A stretch of DNA of 64,000 nt from Batkoa obscura (Eukaryota > Entomophthoromycota > Entomophthoromycetes > Entomophthorales > Batkoaceae), in assembly GCA_030770535.1 (NCBI GenBank), contig JASVEC010000014.1, forward strand, positions 682,001 through 746,000. Reading direction: 5' to 3'. The translations under genes and the position numbers were made by a program. Shown here in pieces: positions 11,314 through 22,798 of this stretch (position 1 is the first letter of the stretch; every line of letters begins with the position of its first letter). The notes beneath the pieces were generated by a model. It saw only the letters and a list, made by a program, of their open reading frames with translations. It was not told the DNA's origin and searched no databases.

Positions 11314-12781
11314 TTACTCCGATGCTAAATCATCTAATTGAATATCAAGGTTTGGAATTCGATTGGAAGCCACTCTTAATACTTGCATTCTCATTCTATC
11401 AAAATGATCTTGATTAAGAATTATGCTTTTTAAAGTATCCAAACAATTTTTAGGTGATATTTCATGACGATTGAATTTTTCTATAACTATAAATAAAAGT
11501 TAATAAATTAATATTACTAATATCAATATTATTAAAATAATTTTTTAATGTTTATTATTATTATCCTTACCATCTTTAAATATATTGAATTCTGGAGTAT
11601 CTAATGTAGCAACAATTTCACCATAAACTTCTTCCATAGTAGTACTAAATTCTATATCTTTAGTATCTTCCCCTCCTTCAGTTTCTAAATCATTAGTATT
11701 TGTATACGTTTTTTTAAAAAATATTGAACTAGGATCTAATAAATTAATTAAATACTTTTATATTTTGATTCTTTCTTTTGTATCTACCTGGATTAAATTC
11801 ACTTTCATCCATATTTAAAGACGGTGAAGTAGGCTAAATATACTTTTAAATCTAGATTTTAATAAAATAGAAATAAAACTTACGTTTTTAGCTACTCTCG
11901 TAGCCGAATTTGAATTAGATATCATATCAATATCAAATTTATTGTTGATTTTGTGATTGTATTTGTTCTAATTGAAAAATACAATTATAAATTAATTAAA
12001 AATATTGGAAATATTAAAAACAATATAGCTTACTGTACTATTATATTGATGTTTAGAAGAAGTTGGTGAAAACAAATTTCTTTTTGGTATAATTTTTTCT
12101 TCTTCAATAGCTAAACTTTGTTCAATAAACTCTTCATTAATAGGTATTGGTCCAGTGCCACTTAAATTAATAAGTTTCTATAAATTTATATGAATTTTGT
12201 TCACTTTTAAATATTTCGATTTAATCTTATATCCTATAATTACCTTCTTAAAACGATCCAATTCAGCAGTCTAATAAAATAAAGGTAATATTATCAGTTG
12301 AATTTAGCATAACAAACAATAATAAACTTACATATCTTCTTAGCTGATTATATTTTTCAACCAATTGTTTTTGATCCCTTAAAACATCGTTATGTTTAAA
12401 TTCTAAATCTTGATATTTTTTATCTTTTAAATTAATATTTAATTGTAATTTTTCAACACTATTCTCTAATTCGGCTATTTTTCTTTCTTGATTAACGGAA
12501 TATATTTTCATCCTTTGAATCACCCCTTCCATTTCATGTACTTTTTCCTTATAACTTTCTTGAATCGTTTTTAGTGCATTGTTGATCTAAATTATTATTA
12601 AAAAATTCTTTGATACTGAGGTTAAGCTGAAATTTACCTTTCTATCATGATGACTATCACTATTATAAGCAAGTATATTGCTACTAGCTCTACTACCATT
12701 CACTTCATTTCCTCGAACTTCACTGTTATCACTTCTTCTCCTTAAACTATCTTTTACTTGGGGTAGCCTTGATACCGACAT
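11314..12781 (-). CDS. Coiled-coil protein, At4g15545-like (tentative)
   Basis: Eight predicted exons in transcript order: 12781-12638, 12586-12332, 12270-12244, 12177-12034, 11967-11884, 11833-11788, 11735-11571 and 11480-11314. They join in frame to 343 aa. After a basic, Ser-rich start there is a strong coiled coil in exons 2-3, with the run EMEGVIQRMKIYSVNQERK, then KIAELENSVEKL and LVEKYNQLRRYTAELDRFKK. A disordered Asn/Ser-rich middle follows, then a helical C-terminal piece around VYGEIVATLDTPEFN. The order (coiled coil, linker, small helical tail) resembles the conserved plant/fungal At4g15545 family, whose role is unclear, but I match it by pattern only. The third exon is only 27 nt (nine residues). 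No membrane segment or enzyme motif is seen. Confidence 0.75.
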
Positions 12782-12991
12782 TGGAGATTTTATTAAAACA
12801 ATTTAATTCCTTAATTTAATCCTTGATTTTGGTTATTGGTTCTTGAGTTTCTCCCTTATATTTCTTAGATGCAAAAATAGTTGCTTAATTTGGTTTTAGT
12901 TCTTTGCATTGGAATTTAGTTAATAAGCTCAATATTTGAATTTTATAAGGTTTTAATTTAATTTGTTAAAGGGGAAATTAAAATCGCTCAA

Positions 12992-13064
12992 GCTCCGTTA
13001 GCTCAGTTGGCAGAGCGTGGTGCTAATAACGCTAAGGTCATAGGTTCAAGCCCTATACGGAGCA
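12992..13064 (+). tRNA. tRNA-Ile (AAT)
   Basis: Acceptor GCTCCGT pairs with ACGGAGC. The D arm contains TAGCTCAGTTGG, the anticodon loop is CTAATAA with anticodon AAT, and the T arm has GGTTCAAGCCC. It is 73 nt with no intron. Confidence 0.95.
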
Positions 13065-13672
13065 ATTACCATTTTTTATGGCAAGGTTTTTTTTTGTCTT
13101 TTAGTTTAACTAATGATTAAATTTTGACTTAAAAGGTGAACAAAATACTGAAATATATATTATCAGTTTAATTATATTGAATTTATAAGTTTGAAAATTA
13201 TTAAAAACCTATTTAAATATAAAAACATTTTAAAAAAATGTACAGCTATTTGGTTTGAAGTAGATGAGATTTTTGAAAGTTGGCTTAATTAAGATTTAAA
13301 TCAATTCAAATGTTCTAATAATAGGTTACTATAAATAATTTAGGTTAGAAATAAAAAAACTTGATAAAGTAATATTTTTTATATTTTCTTGTTTATTAAT
13401 GCTAAAATTTAATTTTATAAAATTTTGATATTGTAAATCTAGATTTTTTAATTTTTTTCAAACTTTTTTTTAAAATTATATATTAGTATTATTAAAAATA
13501 TAACATGTTTTTTTGTTTTTATTTGCATTTGATCATTTTGATTTATTCATTGACTTATTACTTTACTTTCAATTTTGAAAGTGCTGCAATATAATTTATA
13601 TTAATCTCAGTAGCTTCAAAAACTAGAATTACTTTTTTACTTTTTATTTGTAATTATGAGAATTTATTATAT

Positions 13673-13770
13673 TGAGATGTTTTTTTTGATTTCATCACTT
13701 TTTCCATTTTTTAAGCACTGTTTAAGCAAAAAGATTGTTAGTAGAATTCTTAAACAAAAGAACATGTTCA
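13673..13770 (-). mobile_element. MITE copy 7, diverged
   Basis: Reverse orientation, starting TGAGATG. The centre TTTTTTAAGCACTGTTTAAG and the right end ACATGTTCA carry many changes, so this is an older copy. Confidence 0.7.
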
Positions 13771-13960
13771 CATATATTTGTTAAAATAAAACTTGTTTAT
13801 AAAAGTTTACTTATAAAAAACTGGTTGCTTCATTTTATTTTATTTTGTTTTACTTTATCTTATCTATATAAAATTAATATTCACTAATATTTTTATTATT
13901 TTAAAACTTTACTAGTTATTTTATAAATAGTGTTCATTTAGTTTTTGGTTTAGTTTATTA

Positions 13961-14139
<179 letters not shown>

Positions 14140-15248
14140 TTTTTCTTATGCTTATTTAATTTATTTTTAATTTTTTTGAAGCTAGTATCATTTTTATTAA
14201 TAATATACTTGTAAATATACCCCCTTATAATTTCTTATTGCTGCTCTCATATTTTAAGTCTTTGTAGTTTAAGTTTTATTTTTCCTAATATTAGTAGCTT
14301 TTTAAAATTTACTAAATAACTCATTATGTTTCTTAAATTTTCTTTAAATTTAATAAACCTTTTTTAAAAACTGGAATTAAATTGATAAAATTTTTACTTG
14401 TTAGTTTACTAATTACACTAGATTTAAAAATAAATTAAGCATTTGGCTTTTTAATTTTGTTTTTAGTTAATTTATTTAAAAATATTTTTTAAGTAATCTT
14501 GAATAGTTTTTTATTCTCAATACTTCTATTATTAACTATGCTTTTTTTTTCACCTACTTTTTTTTCTTGTTACATATTATTAAACTGACAAATTACCATT
14601 ATTAAATACATTTAAAAAAAGCATTGCTATTAATTACTTTTAAAAAAATGCTGCATTCAAATGCTTTTGTTGATTTTTTTCTAGCCAAAATACAAACATA
14701 ACACTATTAAAATTTACTTAAAAAGAAGGGCTAATATACAACTCCGGAATAAGCTGGTTTTGTTATTTATTAAGCATATGAATACTTGAAAATTATTGAA
14801 TAGTAATCAATCATTATTATTAATATTTGTTTTTTATCTTTTCTTTTAGCAACTTAATGAGGCCACTTTTGATACATATTTTATATTTAATAAAGTTAGT
14901 TATATACATTTCAACATCATTTTAATACTTAAACTACCACAATAACCATCAAACTGGTCAAACGATTGATTTATAATTTACGTTTTTGATTATGTGTTCT
15001 AATAAGATATTCTCTACAGGTTGAATAAATGTGATTCACTGTTCCAGGTTGATGCTAATATATCACAGTTAAAATATAAAGAAATAATTATATACTGCTT
15101 ATGGTTAAAAGGTTTAAGATACAGTTGCTTTATCTAATTAACTTGACAAGAGTATGAAACCCTTGAAATAAAGGTAATCTATATATTTCAGCCTAGTTCG
15201 TAAATAAACAGGGTTATGATATCTTACGTTTTTAATAAAAATAATATC

Positions 15249-15348
15249 TAGGCATGCCTTTTTTTGTTTCAAAATTTTATTAAAAATTTTTCCGCTCAAA
15301 TAGCGCTTAAAAAATGGAAAAGTAATGGAATCAAAAAAAACATCACCA
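15249..15348 (+). mobile_element. MITE copy 8
   Basis: Left end TAGGCATG, centre CTCAAATAGCGCTTAAAAAA, right end ACATCACCA. Confidence 0.75.
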
Positions 15349-15832
15349 TATATCTAAGTAATGTAAACATTCCTTTATTTATAACGTACGTTTGGTGCCA
15401 CTTAAATATGCTGACTAAAATGAAACCATAGTACACATAAATATCATTAATTCTATAGAACAGTATTTAAATATATGTAGTTAAAAGAATAACTACCATT
15501 ACATCGATTAATTATTCAACTCATATTTTTATAATCGAAAGCAACTTAAACAGCTAAAATAGATACCAATAAGTACATCACAGTCATAAAACCGGGAGAA
15601 AATAGAAATAAATTATAAAAATACAATAAACGTCATTTTAAAAGTATAAAAAAAGGGTGTAAAAACAGATAATAAATTTATTATAAACTGAAAATTTCGG
15701 AACAAGCGCCACCAAATCGACTTTGCATTGAAAACTATAAATAAACCTAAATTTATTTTATATCAATTCTGCTTTCAATTGAATAAACTTTTTCATTCTA
15801 TTATACACTTGGGCTTTTGCTTTTTTTTGATA

Positions 15833-16615
15833 ATGCCACGTCTATCTACCAGAAAATATTGCAACTCCAAGAAGCCCCTTAAATCAGGTAAACAAGTTAA
15901 GTCTACCACCACTCCCAATGCCAAAAAAAATCTACAAAGGGGACCAAGGGCAGTTGCTTGTGATAATTGTAGAAATTGGAAAAAAGAGTGTTCTAAAGAT
16001 CGATTTCCGGGGTGTAAAAGCTGTGTTAGTAAAAAGAAAAAATGTACATATTCATATGCTGATACAAAAAATAAAACTGGTATCACGGATTTTACCGAGA
16101 ATGAAACCAAGGCATTAAGCCTACCAGTTTCACCATCAGCACCTATTTATCGGGAAAATAACGTGACAGCCATTCCAGTTCTTGAAAAACCTTTAAATTG
16201 TTCTCCTAAGAAATTGGATCCTGAGTTAAAAGTACCACGTTGCACTCCAGTTTCAAATTTGCCACCACAATACCACAGGAGTAGGATGAATAGTATGCCG
16301 GAATTACCAAGCTTTTCATCAGTATTTGGATCATTGCTTGCCTCAGTATCGAAGCCGAGCACTCAATTCAATAGAGCTAGATTGAATAGTTTGCCACAAT
16401 TGCCGAAATTATCAACCGTAGTTGAAAACCTTCCATCACTTCAATCATCAAGAGTTAATTTACTTAATCATTTACCTCCTATAGCTAATTTATCACCAGC
16501 AATAAGTTATTCTACGCCGCCTCAATCATTGGAACTTGATTTGGGTAATTATTTACCTCCTATAGTTGGTAACCCTGAATTTAAAACAAAATGTTCATAC
16601 TATCGTTTAAATTAA
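15833..16615 (+). CDS. Zn2Cys6 transcription factor, short
   Basis: Intronless 260-aa frame from the ATG at 15833. An in-frame ATG at 15728 would add 35 hydrophobic, gene-atypical residues, so I prefer the inner start. The binuclear zinc cluster has the spacing C-x2-C-x6-C-x7-C-x2-C-x6-C around ACDNCRNWKKEC and CKSCVSKKKKC. This is the fungal-specific DNA-binding domain that usually contacts CGG triplets. Basic Lys/Arg residues precede it. The rest is Ser/Pro/Leu-rich and disordered. Near 16275-16570 it has a degenerate repeat built on RxRxNSLPxLP and LPPI, three to four units, possibly an activation or docking segment. The usual fungal middle homology domain is missing, and most family members are much longer. 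Confidence 0.85.
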   Translation: MPRLSTRKYCNSKKPLKSGKQVKSTTTPNAKKNLQRGPRAVACDNCRNWKKECSKDRFPGCKSCVSKKKKCTYSYADTKNKTGITDFTENETKALSLPVSPSAPIYRENNVTAIPVLEKPLNCSPKKLDPELKVPRCTPVSNLPPQYHRSRMNSMPELPSFSSVFGSLLASVSKPSTQFNRARLNSLPQLPKLSTVVENLPSLQSSRVNLLNHLPPIANLSPAISYSTPPQSLELDLGNYLPPIVGNPEFKTKCSYYRLN

Positions 16616-18111
16616 TATATATAAGTTTGCTTTTAACCATCATTACTTTCTAATCTGATAATTTATTGTTTTATTAAAAACTACTATTGTATCCTTGAAC
16701 GATGTCAATTGTATATTAAGAACAATTCAGGGATGAATGTTTCATATTTTTATATTTTATAGGAAAATTTTGCTATAACAAGGTAAAGATACTAAAATGA
16801 TTAAACTTTGCATTCATTATGTTCCAAGCTGATCTCAACAGTGATATGCTATAATCTAATCTAGTACAATCACTTAAAATGCTATCAAAACAATTTAAAT
16901 AAAATTAATAGTAACCTTATCATACTACATTCTTAATATTTGGTATGGAAATTAATTTAAGCTACCAGATTTTATAAAATAAAAGCTTACATGTAACATT
17001 TTATCTCTATTTTTTTTGCACCCAGATTTGAAGATTTGCATTTTTATTACCTGTAGAAGAATCAATGTATTATCTATATTTTTCAATTTTTTAAAGAAAA
17101 TTTCAAAAACTTTGACATTTGTTCCTTATTAGACCTACAAAATCAACAAGTTGACGGTGTTTACGGAGGAAAGGTTTCAAAGAGTGGTTGGCTTTTGTAG
17201 GAGAATGTAACTTTATTTATTGCCACTGACTGAGTTTGTCTAGGAAGAAAAATATTAGGAAGTAAAGAAAAAAATACTCAGAAACAATCAGACCAAGTAG
17301 CCGCAGGTGTAACTCGTTAGAGATAAGGTGATTATAAACTGGAAATAAGGATTTTGGGGGTATTGTTTCAGGCTGAGTAAGAGCTTGGTGTGTCTCGAAT
17401 AAATAAAATCATCCAATGGATTATCGCGTCAAGTGATGTTTCATATAGTCAGAGGATAGATATATATTATTATCTATGTCAGGCAATTTAGTCGAGAGGA
17501 GGATAAGGAAATTAAAAACAGGGTCAAAGAAAATCAAATATTTAGCTTTAATCCCTGAGCTTTTGGTATTGTTTAATCAGTTATATGCCGATTCTATTAA
17601 CTTTCTAAAATTAATAGGAAGAAATAAAGACTTTTCAAATTCAATGTAAGTATGGATATTTCAAAACTATTAATTATTAGACATTCGGTAACTAATGGAT
17701 AGAAATAGTACAAAAACATTCATGTTAGTAGACAATTTTTCAAATATTTGTATCAATTCTTTGATCCTAATCAGCAAATAGGTAGCTTTGTTGAATATAC
17801 TGAGCTGCAATAAAATATAAGTTATTTTGGAATGATCAAATCAGACATAGTAAGTGACACAAAATAAATATAATTATATTATGTACTATTTATTATTACA
17901 TAAAAAAGCGATAGTGGATTATATAACCTTTAGTGTTTAAAATGCACAAAAAAAGTTCAAAAATTTGTGATGTAATGCTTTTTTTCTGGCAATAGATAGG
18001 CTTTTACATGATAGAAGCGGAAATACTATCTCTGTAGTATATACTTGCTTTGAGCAACCCTATATTTTATAAACAATAACAAACAATAAATAATCTATGC
18101 TCAAACATATC
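16616..18111. other. Intergenic, no gene recognised
   Basis: About 17,120-17,560 is slightly less AT-rich than its surroundings and may be an old coding relic, but no family motif can be read in any frame. The rest is featureless. Confidence 0.45.
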
Positions 18112-18831
18112 TTAATAGGATTCAATAAAAGTTCCATGAATTGTAATGTAATATTGGTATTAAAATTCTGTAATATATATAATGCCATTAAAACAACTTG
18201 ATAAATGATAGTAAAATAAAAAAGTGGCATTTTATCATATTAGATTAGTTCTTAAATAGTGGGAATCATAAACAAACATAGTATTTTGTCACATTTAAGT
18301 AAAACAATAAAAGCGATTTTGTTGTTCTTTATCATTTCATTTGGTGATAAAAGTTTATTTGTGTTATTAAACGCTTTATCTTCTAGATATATTGATTTAT
18401 AAATATTAGTTTTTGGATAAAGTTATATAACACAAGCTAGCATCTGATACCTTTATTGATTATTAATAAATATCATTATACTTTGTATTTTATTCAATAA
18501 TATAGATTGAATATTTATGTTAATTTGATAGCTAAATAAAGTTTAAATCTAAATTTAACTTTAACTTTTGAATAATAATACTATTATGTATCATTATTGT
18601 ACCAAAAGTAAGCTTCTATCAAGTACAATGCGTTTATTGTTTTATAAATGAATTATTTTCGCATCATGTATTAAACTAAAGATGGCCTATTATAACAGTA
18701 GACCATCAAAGTAAAAAGAGCGAAAATGTGCACAATGATGTACATTTTAATAATAATAAAGCAGCTTAGTGTGTTTTAATAGTGACATTACATGTAGTTA
18801 TATGAATCATAGATGGAGTTGAAAGCATATA

Positions 18832-18840
18832 AAAAGAGTG
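18832..18840 (+). promoter_or_regulatory. TATA box of cysteine-rich gene 1
   Basis: ATATAAAAAG lies about 65 bases before the ATG at 18896. Transcription would then start downstream of the possible ATG at 18842, which supports the inner start codon. The same element exists in the mirrored copy. Confidence 0.6.
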
Positions 18841-18895
18841 ATTGAGATTTCAAAAAAAGACATCAGCTTTTATTAGTTATACTCAAATCTTAAAT

Positions 18896-19159
18896 ATGAA
18901 ATTGCAATCTATTTTATCTACTGCTTTCTTTACTTTATCTGTTATTTCGGCTAATGTGGCTCCTGCTACTGGTGGTGTTCAATATAACCTTGCCACTGAA
19001 ATCCGATCATGCGGTGCTGCTGGATCTTGTGAAGGTTTTGGAGGAGCTGACCTTTGTAACGATCGTTGCAAACAATGTACCGATAGCAACGGTAAACCAT
19101 ATGGTCGTGGTGCCTGCTGTGGCTTCGGATGGCAAAGCTGCTGCTGTTATTATTCATAA
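18896..19159 (+). CDS. Small secreted cysteine-rich protein 1
   Basis: Encodes 87 aa. Residues 1 to about 19-24 form a clear signal peptide, MKLQSILSTAFFTLSVISA. The mature part has ten Cys with the spacing C-x5-C-x8-C-x3-C-x2-C-x12-CC-x6-CCC, plus the runs CGAAGSCEG and DLCNDRC and an aromatic tail CCCYYS. That pattern suggests a compact disulfide-bonded extracellular protein of about 63 residues. I cannot assign it to a known effector, defensin or hydrophobin class. Hydrophobins have eight Cys with a different order. The gene has no intron and a TATA box, and its GC content is higher than the flanks. An identical copy lies in inverted orientation at 20046-20309, and a diverged paralogue at 22799-23035 keeps the same Cys spacing. 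The function is unknown. Confidence 0.88.
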   Translation: MKLQSILSTAFFTLSVISANVAPATGGVQYNLATEIRSCGAAGSCEGFGGADLCNDRCKQCTDSNGKPYGRGACCGFGWQSCCCYYS

Positions 19160-19206
19160 ATAATAAATCAATTTTTGTCAAAATATTGGAATTTTGTCTA
19201 TATTTT

Positions 19207-19998
19207 TAATACTTCATAATTGAAAACTATACTTTATGGTAAGGATTATTTAGTATCTCACAATTAAAATAGGTTGGAAACTCAATTAATAATATTCAAC
19301 TTTATACTCAAATTTATTTTATATTTTTTAGTATAGCGATTATAGTATTAAGAGGTTCTATATCATCTTTCCTCAATTTCGTAAAATTAAGGAAATCAAA
19401 ATACTATTATAAGTGATTTCGTATTAAATGATAGCAGCAGTTGGATGTTATAGGTTAACTAAAAATAATATAAAGTTCTAAAATCATTAGTATTGATATT
19501 AGTAATAGACGGTCAAACTACTTTCTAATGTTATTAATTTTTGTTGCCTGCTGTTAGTGAAGACTGGTTTTTAAGTCTCTATGGTTCTTAAGTCTACTTG
19601 AAAGTCATTATTATAAAGACTTGTTTTTATTAGAAATTAATTAGAAATTCACCTATTCAACTATTTCACTATATTTTTTACCTATCACCTATTGCTAAAA
19701 TACTTTATACAAGGTTTTAACTAATACCCAGTATTTTCAGATCGATTTTGAAAAGTGATCTTAAATCAAATTGTATAAGTCTTAAAAGCTTTAGGTATCA
19801 TTATTCTTAAATAATTAGATTTTATAAATATCATATAGGCGAATCTTAAGTAAATTAATCTTATGTTATCTCCTGTTTTGTTGTCATATTTATAATGTTT
19901 TAAAATTCACATATCTTTTTTAGACACATCATGATATTTTATCATATTATAGGAACTTAAAGCGAGAAAACAATTAAAATGTTAATACACTTCCGAAT
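19207..19998. other. Unique spacer between inverted arms
   Basis: 792 AT-rich bases separating the two arms. No gene, MITE or RNA is seen. Its lack of symmetry rules out one long uninterrupted palindrome. Confidence 0.7.
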
Positions 19999-21093
19999 AA
20001 AATATAGACAAAATTCCAATATTTTGACAAAAATTGATTTATTATTTATGAATAATAACAGCAGCAGCTTTGCCATCCGAAGCCACAGCAGGCACCACGA
20101 CCATATGGTTTACCGTTGCTATCGGTACATTGTTTGCAACGATCGTTACAAAGGTCAGCTCCTCCAAAACCTTCACAAGATCCAGCAGCACCGCATGATC
20201 GGATTTCAGTGGCAAGGTTATATTGAACACCACCAGTAGCAGGAGCCACATTAGCCGAAATAACAGATAAAGTAAAGAAAGCAGTAGATAAAATAGATTG
20301 CAATTTCATATTTAAGATTTGAGTATAACTAATAAAAGCTGATGTCTTTTTTTGAAATCTCAATCACTCTTTTTATATGCTTTCAACTCCATCTATGATT
20401 CATATAACTACATGTAATGTCACTATTAAAACACACTAAGCTGCTTTATTATTATTAAAATGTACATCATTGTGCACATTTTCGCTCTTTTTACTTTGAT
20501 GGTCTACTGTTATAATAGGCCATCTTTAGTTTAATACATGATGCGAAAATAATTCATTTATAAAACAATAAACGCATTGTACTTGATAGAAGCTTACTTT
20601 TGGTACAATAATGATACATAATAGTATTATTATTCAAAAGTTAAAGTTAAATTTAGATTTAAACTTTATTTAGCTATCAAATTAACATAAATATTCAATC
20701 TATATTATTGAATAAAATACAAAGTATAATGATATTTATTAATAATCAATAAAGGTATCAGATGCTAGCTTGTGTTATATAACTTTATCCAAAAACTAAT
20801 ATTTATAAATCAATATATCTAGAAGATAAAGCGTTTAATAACACAAATAAACTTTTATCACCAAATGAAATGATAAAGAACAACAAAATCGCTTTTATTG
20901 TTTTACTTAAATGTGACAAAATACTATGTTTGTTTATGATTCCCACTATTTAAGAACTAATCTAATATGATAAAATGCCACTTTTTTATTTTACTATCAT
21001 TTATCAAGTTGTTTTAATGGCATTATATATATTACAGAATTTTAATACCAATATTACATTACAATTCATGGAACTTTTATTGAATCCTATTAA
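19999..21093 (-). repeat. Right arm of 1,095-base inverted duplication
   Basis: Reverse-complement copy of 18112-19206, ending at CCTATTAA. The open frame at 20975-21238 lies largely in this arm, has no counterpart motif and is probably chance. Confidence 0.9.
20046..20309 (-). CDS. Small secreted cysteine-rich protein 2 (identical copy)
   Basis: The mirrored copy of the gene at 18896 encodes the same 87-aa precursor: signal peptide, ten-Cys mature region and the CCCYYS tail. About 780 bases upstream of the ATG, including the TATA box, are also duplicated, so both copies should be expressed alike. The two genes converge, with stop codons 886 bases apart. The absence of differences, even in non-coding sequence, means the duplication is very recent or is kept uniform by gene conversion. 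An assembly error is a third possibility, but the different flanks and unique spacer argue against a trivial one. The function is unknown. Confidence 0.87.
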   Translation of the reverse strand: MKLQSILSTAFFTLSVISANVAPATGGVQYNLATEIRSCGAAGSCEGFGGADLCNDRCKQCTDSNGKPYGRGACCGFGWQSCCCYYS

Positions 21094-21259
21094 ACTTATA
21101 TCATCATATTTATCATCCATTATCATACGACTTGTACCAATGATAATAGTTCAATTTACTTATATAGCAAAGGGACTCTTTAATCACATTTATGGCACAA
21201 TTATGTATGTATTATTGGGAAGGAAACTATTAAATTAGAAAGTGCATAAAACAAATACA

Positions 21260-21325
21260 TGGGAGGTGTTTTTTTGGCTTTATCACTCTTTTTATCTTTT
21301 AAGCGCTATTTGAGTGGAAAGATTG
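21260..21325 (-). mobile_element. MITE copy 9, truncated
   Basis: The end TGGGAGGTG and the centre TTTTAAGCGCTATTTGAGTG are present. The sequence then changes abruptly after GGAAAGATTG, so about a third of the element is missing. Confidence 0.75.
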
Positions 21326-21675
21326 AAGTTGTAGATTTTATTGGTGTATTTTTGTCCAACAAGTAAAAAATAATCAAATTGATTTTTGCACATTGTTCGG
21401 ATTTTTTTACTACTTTGGCTAGCTCCTTTTTATTTGAATGATAGAGCATTTTAAAAATACTACCTATTTATAAGTTAGAAGTCAAAATTTTAATAAAAGG
21501 TTTCTGCTCAAATTGATGTTTTTAATGTTAGTATGTTGACACACACTTAAGTATCTGCTTTTGTTTTTATGGAAGAGTTGTAGTAATTGTTCAAAAGCCT
21601 TGAGCAACATTTATCATAGTAAAATTTAAAGTTTGCAAAAAGCTTACACACATTTATTGAATTCTTATTAGTTTA

Positions 21676-21776
21676 TGAGGATGTATTTTTGTGTTTAAGA
21701 ATTTTGCTAACAAATTTTCCGCTTAAATAGCGCTTAAAAATGGAAAAAATAATGAAGTTAAAAAAGACACTCCCTT
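21676..21776 (+). mobile_element. MITE copy 10
   Basis: Starts TGAGGATGTATTTTTG, with centre TTAAATAGCGCTTAAAAA and a right end near ACACTCCCTTA. Confidence 0.75.
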
Positions 21777-21795
21777 ATGTTATATTATAAGCATG

Positions 21796-21891
21796 TAGGA
21801 ATGTATTTTTTGTTTAAGAATTTTACTAACAATCTTTCCACTCAAATAGTGCTTAAAAGATAAAAAAAGTGATGAAACCGAAACATCCACA
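21796..21891 (+). mobile_element. MITE copy 11
   Basis: Starts TAGGAATGTATTTTTTG and ends ACATCCACA, then TATA. It lies 19 bases from copy 10 in the same orientation. Confidence 0.8.
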
Positions 21892-22798
21892 TATAATTAA
21901 TTGGATTTTTATTGATTATTATTATTAACTCTATTTAAGTAGATTTAGGTGTCTCCATTTTTAAGATATATCAACAGTAATAAATAAATAAAAATAGATG
22001 CATTAAATCTTTATAAAAATGTGACACTGTGACATTCTATAGAATACTGCGTTATAGTAGCTGTCAAAATATTATTTTCTCTCCAAAATAATACTTGTTA
22101 TGCTTAACTTTATTTTATCTATTTGTTTTAAAATTTTTAAGACCTATGAAAGTCAAGACCTAGGTGCTATACTGACTAGAATAAAAGGTGTAAAAAAGGT
22201 CTTGAATTGGCTAGTTCAAGGTGGCATTAAATATGAGATATAAAAAATCAATAAAGGGGAGTTTATCTAGTATGGCTCCAAAGAGTTTAAATTCTGATAG
22301 GCTCCATGAGGTCCGAGTCTGTCCTTTGGCTTAGAAAGCAAACTAGTTTGCCAGAGGGACAATATTGGAGGAGGGCTTAGGTTTTATAAATAAGAGAGAT
22401 TCAAAACTAATTTGAATAATTTAACAACTTGAATCTATAATGAGAGCCTGTGAAGCGGCTGATATAGGTAGGCAGGTATGAGAAGTTGGCTGTATCTACT
22501 CGTGATCATACTTTTAAATGAGTCACTCATTTATGTAATATTTTACAGTGGCTATAAAAGATATTAAATTTGAATAACGTTTTTTATTAAATCTACCATC
22601 ATTAAATTTGAGATGGTAAAAAAGCTCCATTATAGCGAGGTGTTATAAAATAATTCTATTATACAAAACACTGACTTTTCAACTAAAATGAAGTGTAAGA
22701 AAAAGTAAGATAAACAATAAACTTTTTGATACATTCGTTTATTTTCATGAATAAAAATAGGCGTGTAAGCCCTTATAATTTAGGGTTCCTATATTAAT

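Larger units (their letters stand above)
18112..19206 (+). repeat. Left arm of 1,095-base inverted duplication
   Basis: Matches the reverse complement of 19999-21093. Every part I compared by eye is identical and the two arms have the same length. It includes the cysteine-rich protein gene, about 780 bases upstream of it and 47 bases after its stop. Outside the arms the similarity ends abruptly. Confidence 0.9.
21094..22798. other. Intergenic with three MITE copies and a possible relic
   Basis: Contains MITE copies 9-11. The 22,140-22,430 part is less AT-rich and reads like a decayed coding stretch on the plus strand with several breaks. Its family could not be identified. Confidence 0.5.

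Noticed and set aside
15728-15832. Upstream in-frame start of the Zn2Cys6 gene
   Set aside because: The added 35 residues are hydrophobic and unlike the rest. The inner ATG at 15833 gives a normal basic start before the zinc cluster.
15793-16110. 105-residue minus-strand frame
   Set aside because: Antisense shadow of the Zn2Cys6 gene.
18842-18895. N-terminal extension of the cysteine-rich protein
   Set aside because: A TATA box lies just upstream of 18842, so that ATG would probably not be transcribed. The ATG at 18896 begins a canonical signal peptide.
18112-21093. Inverted duplication as a transposon with long terminal repeats
   Set aside because: The spacer has no transposase-like frame, no target duplication was seen at the outer ends, and each arm holds a complete host gene with its promoter.
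20975-21238. 87-residue hydrophobic frame
   Set aside because: It lies mostly in the duplicated arm, has no motif and no equivalent start in the left arm.
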